The notes: generated from the letters alone by a model not told the origin. 64,000 nt of DNA from Paradesertivirga superstes (GCF_037622515.1 NZ_JBBJCN010000001.1:434001-498000); one strand, 5' to 3'; counted from the stretch's first letter, positions 23,624 through 33,403 are shown. Translations and numbers: made by a program.

Positions 23624-24960
23624 CCTCAGAATTAATAAAAAAATACAACGTAGCCGCTCCGCGATATACGAGCTATCCAACTGTGCCTTACTGGGATAAT
23701 GAAAATTGGAACGAACAAAAATGGTTTGATTCTATCAGAAAGTCTTACGCAGAAAGCTCCGCCGACGGTATCAGTTTATATATCCATTTACCCTTCTGCG
23801 AAAGTTTGTGTACATATTGCGGTTGCAACACAAGGATAACAAAAAACCACAGTGTTGAAGAGCCCTATATAAATGCGGTTGTAAAAGAATGGGGGATGTA
23901 CTGCAATATCCTTGGTGGCCAGCCTGCTATTAAAGAAATACATCTTGGAGGCGGTACTCCCACGTTTTTCACAGCGGTAAATCTAAAAAAGCTGATCAGA
24001 GGTATAATATCGAGGGCAAAACTAACAATTGATGCTGAATTCTCTTTTGAGGCACATCCTGCCAATACAACAGAAGAACATCTCCGAACACTTTACAACT
24101 GCGGGTTCAAAAGACTAAGCTTAGGAATTCAGGACTTTGACCCGCAGGTACAAGCTATTATAAACAGGCAGCAAAGCATTCAACAGGTTGAACATATCAC
24201 TAACTATGCCCGTGATCTTGGCTTTACATCTATAAATTTCGATTTGATTTATGGTTTACCCCTCCAAAAATTATCAAGTGTTGAAAATACCATAAATGAA
24301 GTTATTAAGCTTATGCCCGACCGGATCGCATATTACAGCTATGCCCATGTTCCATGGATTAAACCCGGCCAGCGTAAATTTACTGAAGCGGATTTACCCG
24401 CTGATGACGAAAAGCGTGCGTTATATGAAAAGGGCTGTGAGTTACTTTCGCAGGCAGGGTACGAAAATATCGGGATGGACCATTTCGCTTTACCCTCTGA
24501 TAGCTTATATAAGGCATCACTCAATGGACAGCTCCATAGAAACTTTATGGGTTATACGCATCAGTACACAAAGCTTTCAATAGGTATTGGTGTGTCTTCA
24601 ATAAGTGATAGCTGGTATGCCTTCGCACAAAACATCAAAAAACTTGAATTGTATCTTGAAAAAATCGGCCTTGGAGAATTCCCGATATTGAAAGGTCATA
24701 TCCTCACCGACAACGATCTGGAGTGGAGAAGAGAGATACTGAATATCATGTGTAAAGGATATACGGATATGAAAAAAACCGATTCAATATTGGTTAAACG
24801 TTTACTTCCCTTACGCAAAGACAATCTAATAAAATTTAATTACCGGAAGCTTTTCGTCACTTCCCTTGGTAAGTCCTTCTTAAGAAATATTTGTATGGCC
24901 TTTGACGAACGGCTATGGAACAGTCCTGCCAACGATCAAACGTTTAGTAAGGCTGTTTAA
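23620..24960 (+). CDS. hemN: Oxygen-independent coproporphyrinogen III oxidase (HemN)
   Basis: This 446-residue radical SAM enzyme makes protoporphyrinogen IX without oxygen. The cluster motif is C-x3-C-x2-C with an extra cysteine (Cys60, Cys64, Cys67, Cys69; PFCESLCTYCGC). Other HemN hallmarks are LGGGTPTFF, the N-terminal trip-wire-like YNVAAPRYTSYPTVP, AHVPWIKPGQRKF and GMDHFALP...LHRNFMGYTHQ. The length is normal for true HemN rather than the shorter HemW. It overlaps the upstream dehydrogenase gene by 4 nt. Anaerobic haem synthesis is a classic FNR/FixK target, consistent with the box at 22510-22521. Confidence 0.95.
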   Translation: MTSELIKKYNVAAPRYTSYPTVPYWDNENWNEQKWFDSIRKSYAESSADGISLYIHLPFCESLCTYCGCNTRITKNHSVEEPYINAVVKEWGMYCNILGGQPAIKEIHLGGGTPTFFTAVNLKKLIRGIISRAKLTIDAEFSFEAHPANTTEEHLRTLYNCGFKRLSLGIQDFDPQVQAIINRQQSIQQVEHITNYARDLGFTSINFDLIYGLPLQKLSSVENTINEVIKLMPDRIAYYSYAHVPWIKPGQRKFTEADLPADDEKRALYEKGCELLSQAGYENIGMDHFALPSDSLYKASLNGQLHRNFMGYTHQYTKLSIGIGVSSISDSWYAFAQNIKKLELYLEKIGLGEFPILKGHILTDNDLEWRREILNIMCKGYTDMKKTDSILVKRLLPLRKDNLIKFNYRKLFVTSLGKSFLRNICMAFDERLWNSPANDQTFSKAV

Positions 24961-24982
24961 TTGAACCTAAATTGATAAAACA

Positions 24983-26773
24983 ATGATCCACAGTTTTCAT
25001 ATCCCGGTCTTAGGCCTCGGATTTTCAATCGACACTCCTCTTAAAGTAGCCCGTTATGGAATTTCATCTGTTGTATCTGTTGTAGATGATGAACTGATAG
25101 AACGGATGCGTCAGCATCATTCAGAAAAAAATAAACTCCCCTTTACTCCAATAAAAAAAACTGAAGAGGATTACAGGGCAAAGCGAATAACCGCTTACCT
25201 TAATTTACTGAACTCCCTGGTAGAATTACAGATTACTGAGTTAAAAAAGAGAGAGTTTACACCCGAATCTGATATTACGCGATATTTTGATTTGCTTCCG
25301 GATGATTCAACATTGAAACAGTCATATAATGAGATGCTGCTTGAGACCGACGGGGAAAAGAAAAAAGAACTTCAGGATAATCTCCGGTCAATCCTTCAAA
25401 AGGGAGCTATTGAAGTCAACATCATGTCTAAAGTAGATAAAATGAATCTGGGTAAAGATGGCTTATCTCTAGGTGAAAAATTTTCTGATGCACTTGCTTC
25501 GCTGCGGGGGTTCGCTGAAAGCGATCTAACCTCCTCTCTTATTCTCTCTGCCGGAATGAGCCCGAGGCTTTACAGCTACCTTGCAGAATTTGATTGTTTT
25601 AATCCTAAAGTCTCGTCGCCACTAAAAAAGAAAGTCGTATTAAAGGTAAGCGATTTCAGATCGGCTTTGATTCAGGCCAAATTTCTTGCAAAAAAAGGTC
25701 TGTGGGTACATGAATTCAGAATTGAATCCGGATTAAATTGCGGAGGTCATGCCTTTGCTACTGAAGGATATTTACTGGGCCCGATTCTTCAGGAGTTTAA
25801 GGATAAACGTTCTGAGATGACTACTGAACTCTATGAAATCTATAAAAATTTCTTCAAAACTTCTGTTGATATTGATGTTGATCAACCTGTTACCAGGATA
25901 ACTGTACAAGGCGGAATAGGTACATCAGAAGAAAATATCTTTCTGCAACGGTATTACAACCTTGATGGTACAGGCTGGGGCAGCCCCTTTTTACTTGTCC
26001 CCGAAGCCACAAATGTGGATAAAGACACCTTAAATCTTCTTAAGGATGCCATAGTCAACGATTTTTACATCAGTGGCGCATCTCCCTTAGGGATTCCGTT
26101 TAATAATTTCAGGAAAAGCACTGCTGAAATACAGCGGCTTGAACGCATAGCTAAAGGCAGACCAGGCAGTCCATGCAATAAGAAGTTTTTGGTTTCAAAT
26201 ACCGAATTTACAGAAGAGGCCATCTGTACAGCATCAAGACAGTATCAGAATCTGAAAATTAAACAACTTCAAAACACCGAACTTTCGGCAGAGCAATACG
26301 ATGTAAAATTCAAACAAATAACCGAAAAACTATGCTTGTGCGAGGGATTATGCTCCTCGGCATACATTAAAAACAATATGCTTAAAGCACGGGAAAATCC
26401 AGCTGTGGCCATTTGTCCGGGTCCAAATACTGCATACTTTTCAGGTATATATTCTCTGGATGAAATGGTAAAGCATATTTATGGCAAAATTAACTTACTT
26501 AAAAACGTTAATCGCCCTAACATCTTCATCAACGAATTAAAATTGTATGTTGATTATCTCAGGAAAGACATTGAAAACAGCGCGCAAGAAATGACTGATA
26601 AAAAACTTAAGCAACTTGAACGTTTTAAAGATCAATTGCTTAATGGGATAGAATATTATAATCAGCTGTATCCCAACATTCAAAAATTTTGCGAATCATG
26701 TTCCAAAACCTTTCAATATGAACTTAAGACTCTTGGCTCTCAAATCCAAAAGTTAGAAATTGGTATTACATAG
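24983..26773 (+). CDS. Uncharacterised cysteine-rich protein, possibly a nitronate monooxygenase-like flavoprotein
   Basis: I do not recognise a named family for this 596-residue soluble protein. The first 20 residues (IPVLGLGFSIDTPLKVARYG) resemble the opening of FMN TIM barrels. Three later segments occur in the same order as in nitronate monooxygenases: SGLNCGGHAF (249-258; family EAGGH), VQGGIGTSEE (308-317; family GGI) and GTGWGSPFLLVPE (329-341; family GTxFxxTxE). A long helical insert lies near 60-180. The C-terminal third is cysteine-rich: CLCEGLC at 451-457, Cys478, and CESC at 570-573, possibly a metal or iron-sulphur site. It is 22 nt after hemN in the same FNR-boxed operon, so a redox role under low oxygen is inferred. 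Confidence 0.75.
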   Translation: MIHSFHIPVLGLGFSIDTPLKVARYGISSVVSVVDDELIERMRQHHSEKNKLPFTPIKKTEEDYRAKRITAYLNLLNSLVELQITELKKREFTPESDITRYFDLLPDDSTLKQSYNEMLLETDGEKKKELQDNLRSILQKGAIEVNIMSKVDKMNLGKDGLSLGEKFSDALASLRGFAESDLTSSLILSAGMSPRLYSYLAEFDCFNPKVSSPLKKKVVLKVSDFRSALIQAKFLAKKGLWVHEFRIESGLNCGGHAFATEGYLLGPILQEFKDKRSEMTTELYEIYKNFFKTSVDIDVDQPVTRITVQGGIGTSEENIFLQRYYNLDGTGWGSPFLLVPEATNVDKDTLNLLKDAIVNDFYISGASPLGIPFNNFRKSTAEIQRLERIAKGRPGSPCNKKFLVSNTEFTEEAICTASRQYQNLKIKQLQNTELSAEQYDVKFKQITEKLCLCEGLCSSAYIKNNMLKARENPAVAICPGPNTAYFSGIYSLDEMVKHIYGKINLLKNVNRPNIFINELKLYVDYLRKDIENSAQEMTDKKLKQLERFKDQLLNGIEYYNQLYPNIQKFCESCSKTFQYELKTLGSQIQKLEIGIT

Positions 26774-26789
26774 AACGTAAGGGTATATT

Positions 26790-27341
26790 TTACACCCTTA
26801 GACAAGTATTTTGCAACACAATTGTGTCTATCCATTGCTGTTGTTTTTCAGGGCTAAAAAACCGTGAAGGAGTCTCCAGTTTGCAAACGCGGAGATTTCT
26901 TTTTTTACAATATTCCGCTATCAAACCAACTTGAACCCTGATATTTGGAATTCCGTTAAAAGTTTTCCGTGTAAAATAAACTGCTTTTAAAGCAGGCAAT
27001 GAGTCAATCAGGCTTATAATGTCCTTCCATTGAGAAACATGGTTATCTTCAAATGTGTCGTTAACATTCCCCTCTTGCCCTTCAGGTACATCCAATGCAT
27101 CAATTATATCAGCAAAATCAATTTTGAAGGAGGACATAAACTCCTTCTTGCTGGTAAACGATGCCTCTTTAAGTGAATCTAGTCCCCAGCATTGAGGTAA
27201 TAAATGCCAAAGAAAACTTTTAGCCCTTCCATAAAAAAAATCTGGTGCACCCGGGGTATCCGGACTGAAGGTACCTAGTATAAGTATTTCAGTTTCCGGA
27301 CTTACCTTGTATTCTCTGAACTTATTTAAAATTATAGGCAT
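26790..27341 (-). CDS. Uracil-DNA glycosylase superfamily-like protein
   Basis: This 183-residue soluble protein opens with ILILGTFSPDTPGAPDFFYG (19-38), resembling motif A of the uracil-DNA glycosylase superfamily (G-x-x-PG...F). KSFLWHLLPQCWG follows, resembling the small UDG/MUG-like and deoxyinosine glycosylase groups. The catalytic residues of those families cannot be placed with confidence. It is convergent with the unknown gene before it (16 nt apart), with a weak stem (26778-26784 with 26794-26800) over the junction. Function in DNA repair is a family-level guess. Confidence 0.6.
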   Translation of the reverse strand: MPIILNKFREYKVSPETEILILGTFSPDTPGAPDFFYGRAKSFLWHLLPQCWGLDSLKEASFTSKKEFMSSFKIDFADIIDALDVPEGQEGNVNDTFEDNHVSQWKDIISLIDSLPALKAVYFTRKTFNGIPNIRVQVGLIAEYCKKRNLRVCKLETPSRFFSPEKQQQWIDTIVLQNTCLRV

Positions 27342-27538
27342 ATTTGTTTTTGCTTTGACGCCAAAATTAAACTATTTATCCGGCGGCACTTCTTTTTGAT
27401 TTAAAAAGGTTTCATTATTGATCAAAAACTAAATCCTGAGCTTTTTTGAGCTCCGAATAAAAAAATCTCTTTTATATTAAACTTTTGTAACGATTGTTTA
27501 CAATCCGCCGTCTTATAAAAACACAACAATGCATTGCG

Positions 27539-28108
27539 ATGAAAAAACTCTTTTTTATACCTGTCTTATTACTATTTATATTGACCGCGTGCGAAAAAAA
27601 TGAAACTGATTTCCTGGATGACGAAAAAACCCCAGCAGCTTCTACCAGCTTGAGCCGTAGTTTTTATTATCCTGAAGAAGATTTAACACTAGCACAAACC
27701 TATGTTCAGCACATAAATCCATTATTTAAGTTCGATGAAAATGACAATCTGGTATTGGATTTCGATGTTCCATACACTTACGGGCATGACGATGTAACTC
27801 TTATAATCAATAAAAATAATTTGAAAGAAGGCTATTCCGGCACATATAATATAACATCTTCACCAGCCAGCGATGTTGCGGCCTATTATTTATATCGTAT
27901 AACCGGTTCTTCTTCAAACAGATTTTTACCAGGAAACTCTACAGGATCACTTAAAATTCTCGCGTATGACAGCCGCTTTAAAACCTTTACAGGAAATTAC
28001 AATTTCACGATAAACAGCATTAATGATCCGGTTTCTTCTGCCATTAATAATTTCAAAGAAACTACTATTTCTATTTCAGGAAGTTTTGAAAACATTAAGT
28101 TGAAATAG
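27539..28108 (+). CDS. Lipoprotein of unknown function
   Basis: ATG 27539 begins a proper lipoprotein signal (MKKLFFIPVLLLFILTAC, lipobox LTAC, Cys18); an in-frame ATG-like extension from 27494 is unlikely. The mature protein (189 residues in all) is rich in Tyr, Asn, Ser and short beta strands, consistent with a periplasmic or surface beta-sandwich. No family is recognised. The gene stands alone on the plus strand between two minus-strand genes. Confidence 0.78.
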   Translation: MKKLFFIPVLLLFILTACEKNETDFLDDEKTPAASTSLSRSFYYPEEDLTLAQTYVQHINPLFKFDENDNLVLDFDVPYTYGHDDVTLIINKNNLKEGYSGTYNITSSPASDVAAYYLYRITGSSSNRFLPGNSTGSLKILAYDSRFKTFTGNYNFTINSINDPVSSAINNFKETTISISGSFENIKLK

Positions 28109-28147
28109 GGGAATCTGCGATTGGATTTGGCCGAAATATTATTTATC

Positions 28148-29437
28148 TCAGATTCCTTCCACTATTATTTCATTGGCTTTTTCGGTGTTAACAGCACTCA
28201 TTTTTATTTTCTGCTGTACATAGCTGTTGATAATATAAACCAAACCAATAGCTATCACCATGGAAAGTATTACTACCATTCCTAATGTATCGTAGTGATC
28301 TATTTTCCCGTCATTCCTTTGCACAACAATTAAGCCCGCAATAGCAGAGGCGATCCCTCCGGAAAATTGTTGTACGGAAGAGTTGATACTCATGAATGCA
28401 CCACGGTCTTCAGGCTCGGGAATAGCAGTCATCAGTGCCGAAGCAGATATCATTCGTGAAGCTATCCCAACAAAAAGTACAACGTTTATGGATATTACCA
28501 TCCACAGAGGAGTAATGCCTAACCTTGTATAGATCGCAACCATCATCATACTTATTACTGAGCCTGTAATAAACACGGTGTACTTTCCTATTTTATCACT
28601 TAATTTCCCAATTAATGGACCAAAAACCATAGAAAAAATTCCGGTTACACCATAAAGAACCGGCAATTGTTCACGTGTTAAACCCATATTATTAACCCCG
28701 AATGCGGTACCAAAAGGCATCATCATAAAACCACCCGTGGCAAGACAGGTTGTTGCAAGAAATGCTTTTAAATAATTTGAATTAGACAGGGTTTTAAACA
28801 TATGTTGAAAGGGGTTGCGATCGGATATAAACCTCAAATGGGCTGTAACTGGTTTTAAGTAAATCAGAATAACAATACCCAGCATTACCCCGAATGAAGC
28901 TATCATCCAGAATGGGGCATGCCATCCGAAATGATTTGATAACAGCAAACCTATTGGCAGACCAAAAATCTGACTGGCGGCAAAAGCCGATTGAACGAAG
29001 CCCATTACCCGGCCGCGCTGATCCATTCGAAATAAATCACTGATAATTGCGAAACTTACAGAACTTATTACTCCTCCAAAAATTCCGGTTATAATACGTG
29101 CGAGGAGTAAAAAATGATAGGTTGGGGCAATAGCGCAAAGTATTGTACCCAAAATAAAACCTGTATAAAAGAATAATAATAGTTTTTTCCGATCCCATTT
29201 ATCTGCAAAGCCAGCTGCAAGCAATCCTGAAGCGCCTGCACTGAAAGCGTATGCAGAAACTACCAAACCAAACTGAGAAGTGGTGATGTGTAATTCTTCA
29301 AGAAGCCGCTCCCCCAGGGGGGAAAGGACCATGAAATCGAGGACAATAGTAAATTGCAATATTGCCAGAATAGCAATTACTGTGATTTGATATTTTGTAA
29401 ATCCATTGTTCTTCTCAGCAATTTCGGAACCACTCAT
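28148..29437 (-). CDS. MFS transporter
   Basis: This 429-residue integral membrane protein has twelve hydrophobic segments in two sixes, and the family loop FADKWDRKKLLLFF after helix 2 with its counterpart GKLSDKIGKYTVFITG after helix 8. The N-terminal half, QFTIVLDFMVLSPLG, resembles drug/metabolite efflux and sugar efflux members. It stands alone. Substrate cannot be told; an efflux role is likeliest. Confidence 0.88.
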   Translation of the reverse strand: MSGSEIAEKNNGFTKYQITVIAILAILQFTIVLDFMVLSPLGERLLEELHITTSQFGLVVSAYAFSAGASGLLAAGFADKWDRKKLLLFFYTGFILGTILCAIAPTYHFLLLARIITGIFGGVISSVSFAIISDLFRMDQRGRVMGFVQSAFAASQIFGLPIGLLLSNHFGWHAPFWMIASFGVMLGIVILIYLKPVTAHLRFISDRNPFQHMFKTLSNSNYLKAFLATTCLATGGFMMMPFGTAFGVNNMGLTREQLPVLYGVTGIFSMVFGPLIGKLSDKIGKYTVFITGSVISMMMVAIYTRLGITPLWMVISINVVLFVGIASRMISASALMTAIPEPEDRGAFMSINSSVQQFSGGIASAIAGLIVVQRNDGKIDHYDTLGMVVILSMVIAIGLVYIINSYVQQKIKMSAVNTEKANEIIVEGI

Positions 29438-29665
29438 TTCTTATATCTTCGCTAACCTAAAATGGTAAATAATCATTTTAAAATGTGTCGGTAAATGTAA
29501 CAAATGAAGAGTGCTTATGCTTTTGAAAAGACGACTATTCCCTTCTTTAAAAAGACTAAAGCCAGATCTTACAAACTGGCTTCAATCTACTTATGAAAAC
29601 ATGCCTCTTAATGGACAATCAATAATATAACGCCTGCGAATCTAGTATATGACGCTTAAAGGAAA

Positions 29666-30907
29666 TTATTTTATCTTCTTTATGTAAGATTTATTTTTCC
29701 TGAATTGAATAACCGTAATTTCCGGCCATATGCCTACTCTCCCCGCAAATCCCAAAAAGCCAAATCCGCGGTTTACATATAAATACCTGTTATTATAAGT
29801 GGCTAAACCCGCCCAGTTAGGATATCTGTATTTAACCGGACTCCATTTAAACCCAAACAATTCTATCCCGAACTGCATCCCATGTGTGTGACCAGATAGT
29901 GTTAGATGGACTTTTTCAGGATAATTTTTCACCTGGGCGTCCCAATGTGAAGGATCATGCGAAAGAAGAATTTTAACCGATCCATCTTCCGTGCCCTGCA
30001 ATGCTTTATTTAAATTCCCTCTTTGGCCAAAGCCCAAACCCCAGTTTTCAACCCCTAATAAAGTAATACTATGTCCTTCCCTTTCAATCTTTACATGCTC
30101 ATCCATTAAAAGTCTGAAACCAAGCTTTTTATGATTTTCCATTAACCGCTGGAGATTTAACACCTTTTCCTCCTGACTATTCCAGGTGATATAATCGCCG
30201 TAATCGTGATTTCCAAGTATGGAAAACTTTCCCGATTTGGCTTTAATTTGTTTAAAAACCGATATCCAGGGTTCAATTTCAGAAGCTTTATTGTTTACAA
30301 GGTCTCCGGTGAATACAAACACATCTGAACGCTGCGCATTAATCAAATCTATGCCCCTTTGAACGCCTTTCAGACTATCAAGGCTTCCTGAATGGATGTC
30401 GGAGATTTGAGTGAGCGTAAACCCATCAAATTTTTCCGGCAAATCATCAAAAAACAGCGTTGTCCGCCTTACCTTATAATGATATTTTCCCCGGGTTACT
30501 CCAAAAATGAAAGAAAGAAAAGGAACTAACGCTACTAACAACCCTATCTGGCTGAGGGTCTTGGATCGGGGGGGATAATGATTTATAAGACCTGCAAATG
30601 CGCGGTAAACGTCCTCAGCAAAAAGCACGAATACAAAGGTTAGTTTGGTAATGAATAAAGTAATAAAGACATTGAAAATCACGGTAAACAAGGGTGTAAA
30701 TTTTCCGGTAGGAATAGCCTTATAAAAATTAACACTAAAGGCATTTAATACAACAAAGCTCGACAACCAAAACATAATGTAAACCAGACTTCTCCCCTCT
30801 TCATTAAGAGAGGTAGTTAGCGATCTCACTCCCTGAAAAACATACCAGTCGAGCACTAATGAAATGATACAAATAAATAAAACGGGGACATAGCTTAATC
30901 GGTGCAT
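29666..30907 (-). CDS. Membrane-anchored metallophosphoesterase
   Basis: This 413-residue protein has four hydrophobic segments in the first 140 residues, then a calcineurin-type phosphoesterase domain. Metal-ligand motifs appear in order: SDIHSGS (Asp170, His172), TGDLVNN (Asp202), GNHDYGD (Asn233, His234), SHDP and SGHTHG. It resembles the YkuE/YaeI group, whose substrates include phospholipids or UDP-diacylglucosamine-like lipids, but the substrate here is unknown. The catalytic domain should face the periplasm or cytoplasm depending on the number of helices; I cannot decide this. It is alone, with 228 bp upstream of the MFS gene. Confidence 0.9.
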   Translation of the reverse strand: MHRLSYVPVLFICIISLVLDWYVFQGVRSLTTSLNEEGRSLVYIMFWLSSFVVLNAFSVNFYKAIPTGKFTPLFTVIFNVFITLFITKLTFVFVLFAEDVYRAFAGLINHYPPRSKTLSQIGLLVALVPFLSFIFGVTRGKYHYKVRRTTLFFDDLPEKFDGFTLTQISDIHSGSLDSLKGVQRGIDLINAQRSDVFVFTGDLVNNKASEIEPWISVFKQIKAKSGKFSILGNHDYGDYITWNSQEEKVLNLQRLMENHKKLGFRLLMDEHVKIEREGHSITLLGVENWGLGFGQRGNLNKALQGTEDGSVKILLSHDPSHWDAQVKNYPEKVHLTLSGHTHGMQFGIELFGFKWSPVKYRYPNWAGLATYNNRYLYVNRGFGFLGFAGRVGIWPEITVIQFRKNKSYIKKIK

Positions 30908-31028
30908 ACAGCAATGATGTGAATTTTATCAATAGTCAAAGCGGCTATTAACTTAAATGACGAATGAATAACCAATATATCTTAGAGTTTTTGATTTATT
31001 TGCAGTTCTTTACAGAATTCAATAAAAA

Positions 31029-31241
31029 ATGGATCAAAAGAATAATCCGCTGCACGGCAAAACACTGGAAATGATTTTAACTACGCTCGTAGAAAAATAC
31101 GGATGGAAAGAATTAGCACGCTTAGTTCGGATAAACTGTTTTATTAGTAATCCAAGTATAAAATCAAGCTTAACTTTTTTGCGCAAGACGCCATGGGCGC
31201 GGCAGAAAGTGGAGGAACTGTATCTAAAAACAAATTCCTAA
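31029..31241 (+). CDS. VF530 family small DNA-binding protein (DUF2132)
   Basis: This 70-residue protein contains the family sequence nearly throughout: NPLHGKTLEMILTTLVEKYGW and NPSIKSSLTFLRKTPWAR with a C-terminal KVEELY. VF530-type proteins are small helical proteins reported to bind DNA; their cellular role is poorly known. The gene is single, 70 nt upstream of the lyase gene on the same strand. Confidence 0.92.
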   Translation: MDQKNNPLHGKTLEMILTTLVEKYGWKELARLVRINCFISNPSIKSSLTFLRKTPWARQKVEELYLKTNS

Positions 31242-31310
31242 TTTATACTCTCCAAAATTTTACACAAGTTATAATTTGGGAACCTGATATTTGACTATCA
31301 ATTACCAAAT

Positions 31311-32627
31311 ATGCTTAAGCAAATCGCCCTGCTGTCTTTCCTTACTTTAATAACATTATCAGCGTTTCCATTAACTTATTATGTTGCCGTAAAAGGATCC
31401 GATCAAAATCCAGGAACAATTAAACAGCCTTTTGCGACTGTTCAAAAAGCGCAAAAGCTTGTAAAAGCTGGCGATACCGTATATATCCGCGGAGGTGTAT
31501 ACATGATGAATGAATCTCAAATTGCCAAAACACAAGGAATCTACTCTTATGTTACCGATTTAAGTAAAAGCGGCACTGAGAAAAGAAGAATTAATTATTG
31601 GGCATACCCGGGAGAAAAACCGGTGTTTAATTATTCAAATGTAAAACCTTCTACCCGTATAATCGCCTTTTATGTCTCCGGCTCTTACATCCATCTAAAA
31701 GGGTTTGAAGTTGTAGGGGTCCAGGTCACGCTTCTCAATCATACCCAGTCAGAATGTTTTGAAATTCGCGGAAGCAATAATATATACGAGCAGCTGAGTA
31801 TGCATGACGGAAAAGCAATTGGCTTTTACTTACTCTCTGGTTCTAATAACCTTATTCTAAACTGCGATGCTTATAATAATTACGATTCGACTTCCGAAAG
31901 TGGGCGGGGTGGCAATAGTGACGGATTTGGTTGTCACGGGAAAAAAGGAGATGTAAATAATATTTTCATAGGGTGTCGGGCATGGTTTAACAGCGATGAC
32001 GGTTATGACTGCATAAATTCTTTTGAACCGGTAATATTCGAAAATTGCTGGGCTATTTACAATGGTTATTCAACTACATTTAAAAGCCTGGCCGATGGTA
32101 ATGGCTTCAAGGCTGGAGGTTATGGAGCAAGGGCAGCAAGTGACCTGCCAAAGCCTATCCCCAGAAATGTGGTCAGATTCTGCCTTTCGGTACGGAATAA
32201 AGCCAATGGATTTTACTCCAATCACCATATATCAGGAAGCGATTGGTATAACAATACAGCAGCTTTTAATGGCATAAATTTTAACTTACTGAACCGTTTA
32301 CCTGATAATAAAACCGATGTTCCGGGCTATGTACATAAAATGAGAAACAACCTGGGTTTTATGGCTCGAAACAAAGAAGTAGATAATTTAAATACAGTGG
32401 AATCTGATGTTAATCATAATTATTTTAACCTTCAGGTAAAAGTTGATTCAAAGGATTTCATTAGCGTCAATGAAAAAGAACTCTTTAGGCCCCGAAAAGC
32501 TGATGGTAATTTACCCGATGTGAATTTTCTTCTGCTTACAAAAAACAGTGATTTGATTGATGCAGGGATAGGAATCGGGTATCCGTTTAAGGGTAGTAGC
32601 GCAGATTTGGGGTATAATGAATATTAG
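31311..32627 (+). CDS. Secreted right-handed beta-helix protein, polysaccharide lyase family 9-like
   Basis: This 438-residue protein has a signal peptide (about 20 residues) and opens with YYVAVKGSDQNPGTIKQPFATVQ, the standard start of beta-helix pectate lyases. In the helix it has GNSDGFGCHGK (201-211), NSDDGYD (227-233) and DGNGFKAGG (262-270). These match the calcium-binding aspartates and the catalytic lysine region (Lys267 candidate) of PL9 enzymes, which cut pectin/polygalacturonate and also some other polyuronates. No SusC/D, other lyases or sugar-use genes are near, so it is an orphan. The family call is good; substrate is not established. Confidence 0.82.
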   Translation: MLKQIALLSFLTLITLSAFPLTYYVAVKGSDQNPGTIKQPFATVQKAQKLVKAGDTVYIRGGVYMMNESQIAKTQGIYSYVTDLSKSGTEKRRINYWAYPGEKPVFNYSNVKPSTRIIAFYVSGSYIHLKGFEVVGVQVTLLNHTQSECFEIRGSNNIYEQLSMHDGKAIGFYLLSGSNNLILNCDAYNNYDSTSESGRGGNSDGFGCHGKKGDVNNIFIGCRAWFNSDDGYDCINSFEPVIFENCWAIYNGYSTTFKSLADGNGFKAGGYGARAASDLPKPIPRNVVRFCLSVRNKANGFYSNHHISGSDWYNNTAAFNGINFNLLNRLPDNKTDVPGYVHKMRNNLGFMARNKEVDNLNTVESDVNHNYFNLQVKVDSKDFISVNEKELFRPRKADGNLPDVNFLLLTKNSDLIDAGIGIGYPFKGSSADLGYNEY

Positions 32628-32777
32628 AATAAAGCCATATTCATAACTAACTAGTCGACAAATCGTTATAAGCATTTATTTTCCGGAAACAAATAGGTTT
32701 TTTATTTGGTCCCTTAAATTATGCCCTTTGGAACAGTAATTGTTCTAACAACCGAAATCAATTAACATCTATCAATT

Positions 32778-33221
32778 ATGGAAACTACAGAAATAAAAAG
32801 CGAAATTCTGCACGATCTGGTTCAGATAAATAACGATCGGATTGAGGGCTATAGTCGCGCGATTAAAGAATTAAAAGATGGTGATGCTGACCTAAAAGAG
32901 TTGTTTTCAGGTATGATTTCAGAGAGCACAGAATACAAATCACAACTCGTTTCTGCCGGTGCCAAACCTGATAACGACACGACAAATAGTGGTAAGATTT
33001 ACCGTGCATGGATGGATGTAAAAGCAATATTTACAGGCCACGATCGGAAAGCAGTATTATCAAATTGTGAATTTGGTGAAGATGCAGCTCAAAAGGCCTA
33101 TAAAACTGCACTTGAAGAAGAGAATCTTCCTTCAGATATTCGGGCTCTTCTCTCTCAACAAAAACTAGCATTAAAAGCGTCTCACGACAAAATTAAAATG
33201 CTTCGCGATTTTCAGGATTAA
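32778..33221 (+). CDS. PA2169/DUF2383 family four-helix-bundle protein
   Basis: This 147-residue all-helical protein starts ILHDLVQINNDRIEGYSRAIKEL and has a ferritin-like bundle pattern with a repeated E-x-x-K/H spacing, as in the DUF2383 family. Members are small cytoplasmic proteins found with stress or envelope genes; no activity is known. A strong intrinsic terminator follows at once. Confidence 0.88.
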   Translation: METTEIKSEILHDLVQINNDRIEGYSRAIKELKDGDADLKELFSGMISESTEYKSQLVSAGAKPDNDTTNSGKIYRAWMDVKAIFTGHDRKAVLSNCEFGEDAAQKAYKTALEEENLPSDIRALLSQQKLALKASHDKIKMLRDFQD

Positions 33222-33247
33222 CAAATATCAAGTTTTATTAACGACTA

Positions 33248-33282
33248 ACGAAGCACAGCTAACCTGTGCTTCGTTTTTTTTT
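33248..33282 (+). terminator. Intrinsic terminator of the DUF2383 gene
   Basis: ACGAAGCACAG (33248-33258) pairs with CTGTGCTTCGT (33264-33274), 11-bp stem with 5-nt loop, followed by a T9 run. Confidence 0.95.
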
Positions 33283-33368
33283 ACAAACTTAACCGTATCT
33301 CTTTTTTAAATTTTATTTGGGAAAAACAAACATTGGCACTCTCTTTCAGAACTATTTTGACATAACAA

Positions 33369-33403
33369 AAAAAGTCTTCAAACGGGGAGAATGAAGACTT
33401 TTT
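33369..33403. terminator. Bidirectional hairpin terminator without an assigned gene
   Basis: AAAAAGTCTTCA pairs with TGAAGACTTTTT, 12-bp stem around an 11-nt loop, giving T-runs on both strands. The plus-strand transcript upstream already ends at 33282. Confidence 0.7.

Noticed and set aside
26778..26800. 7-bp hairpin between convergent genes as a terminator
   Set aside because: No T-run on either strand; weak stem overlapping the stop codon.
27400..27425. TTGATCAAAA near the lipoprotein gene as another FNR box
   Set aside because: The half-sites abut without the 4-nt spacer, so it does not match the operator.
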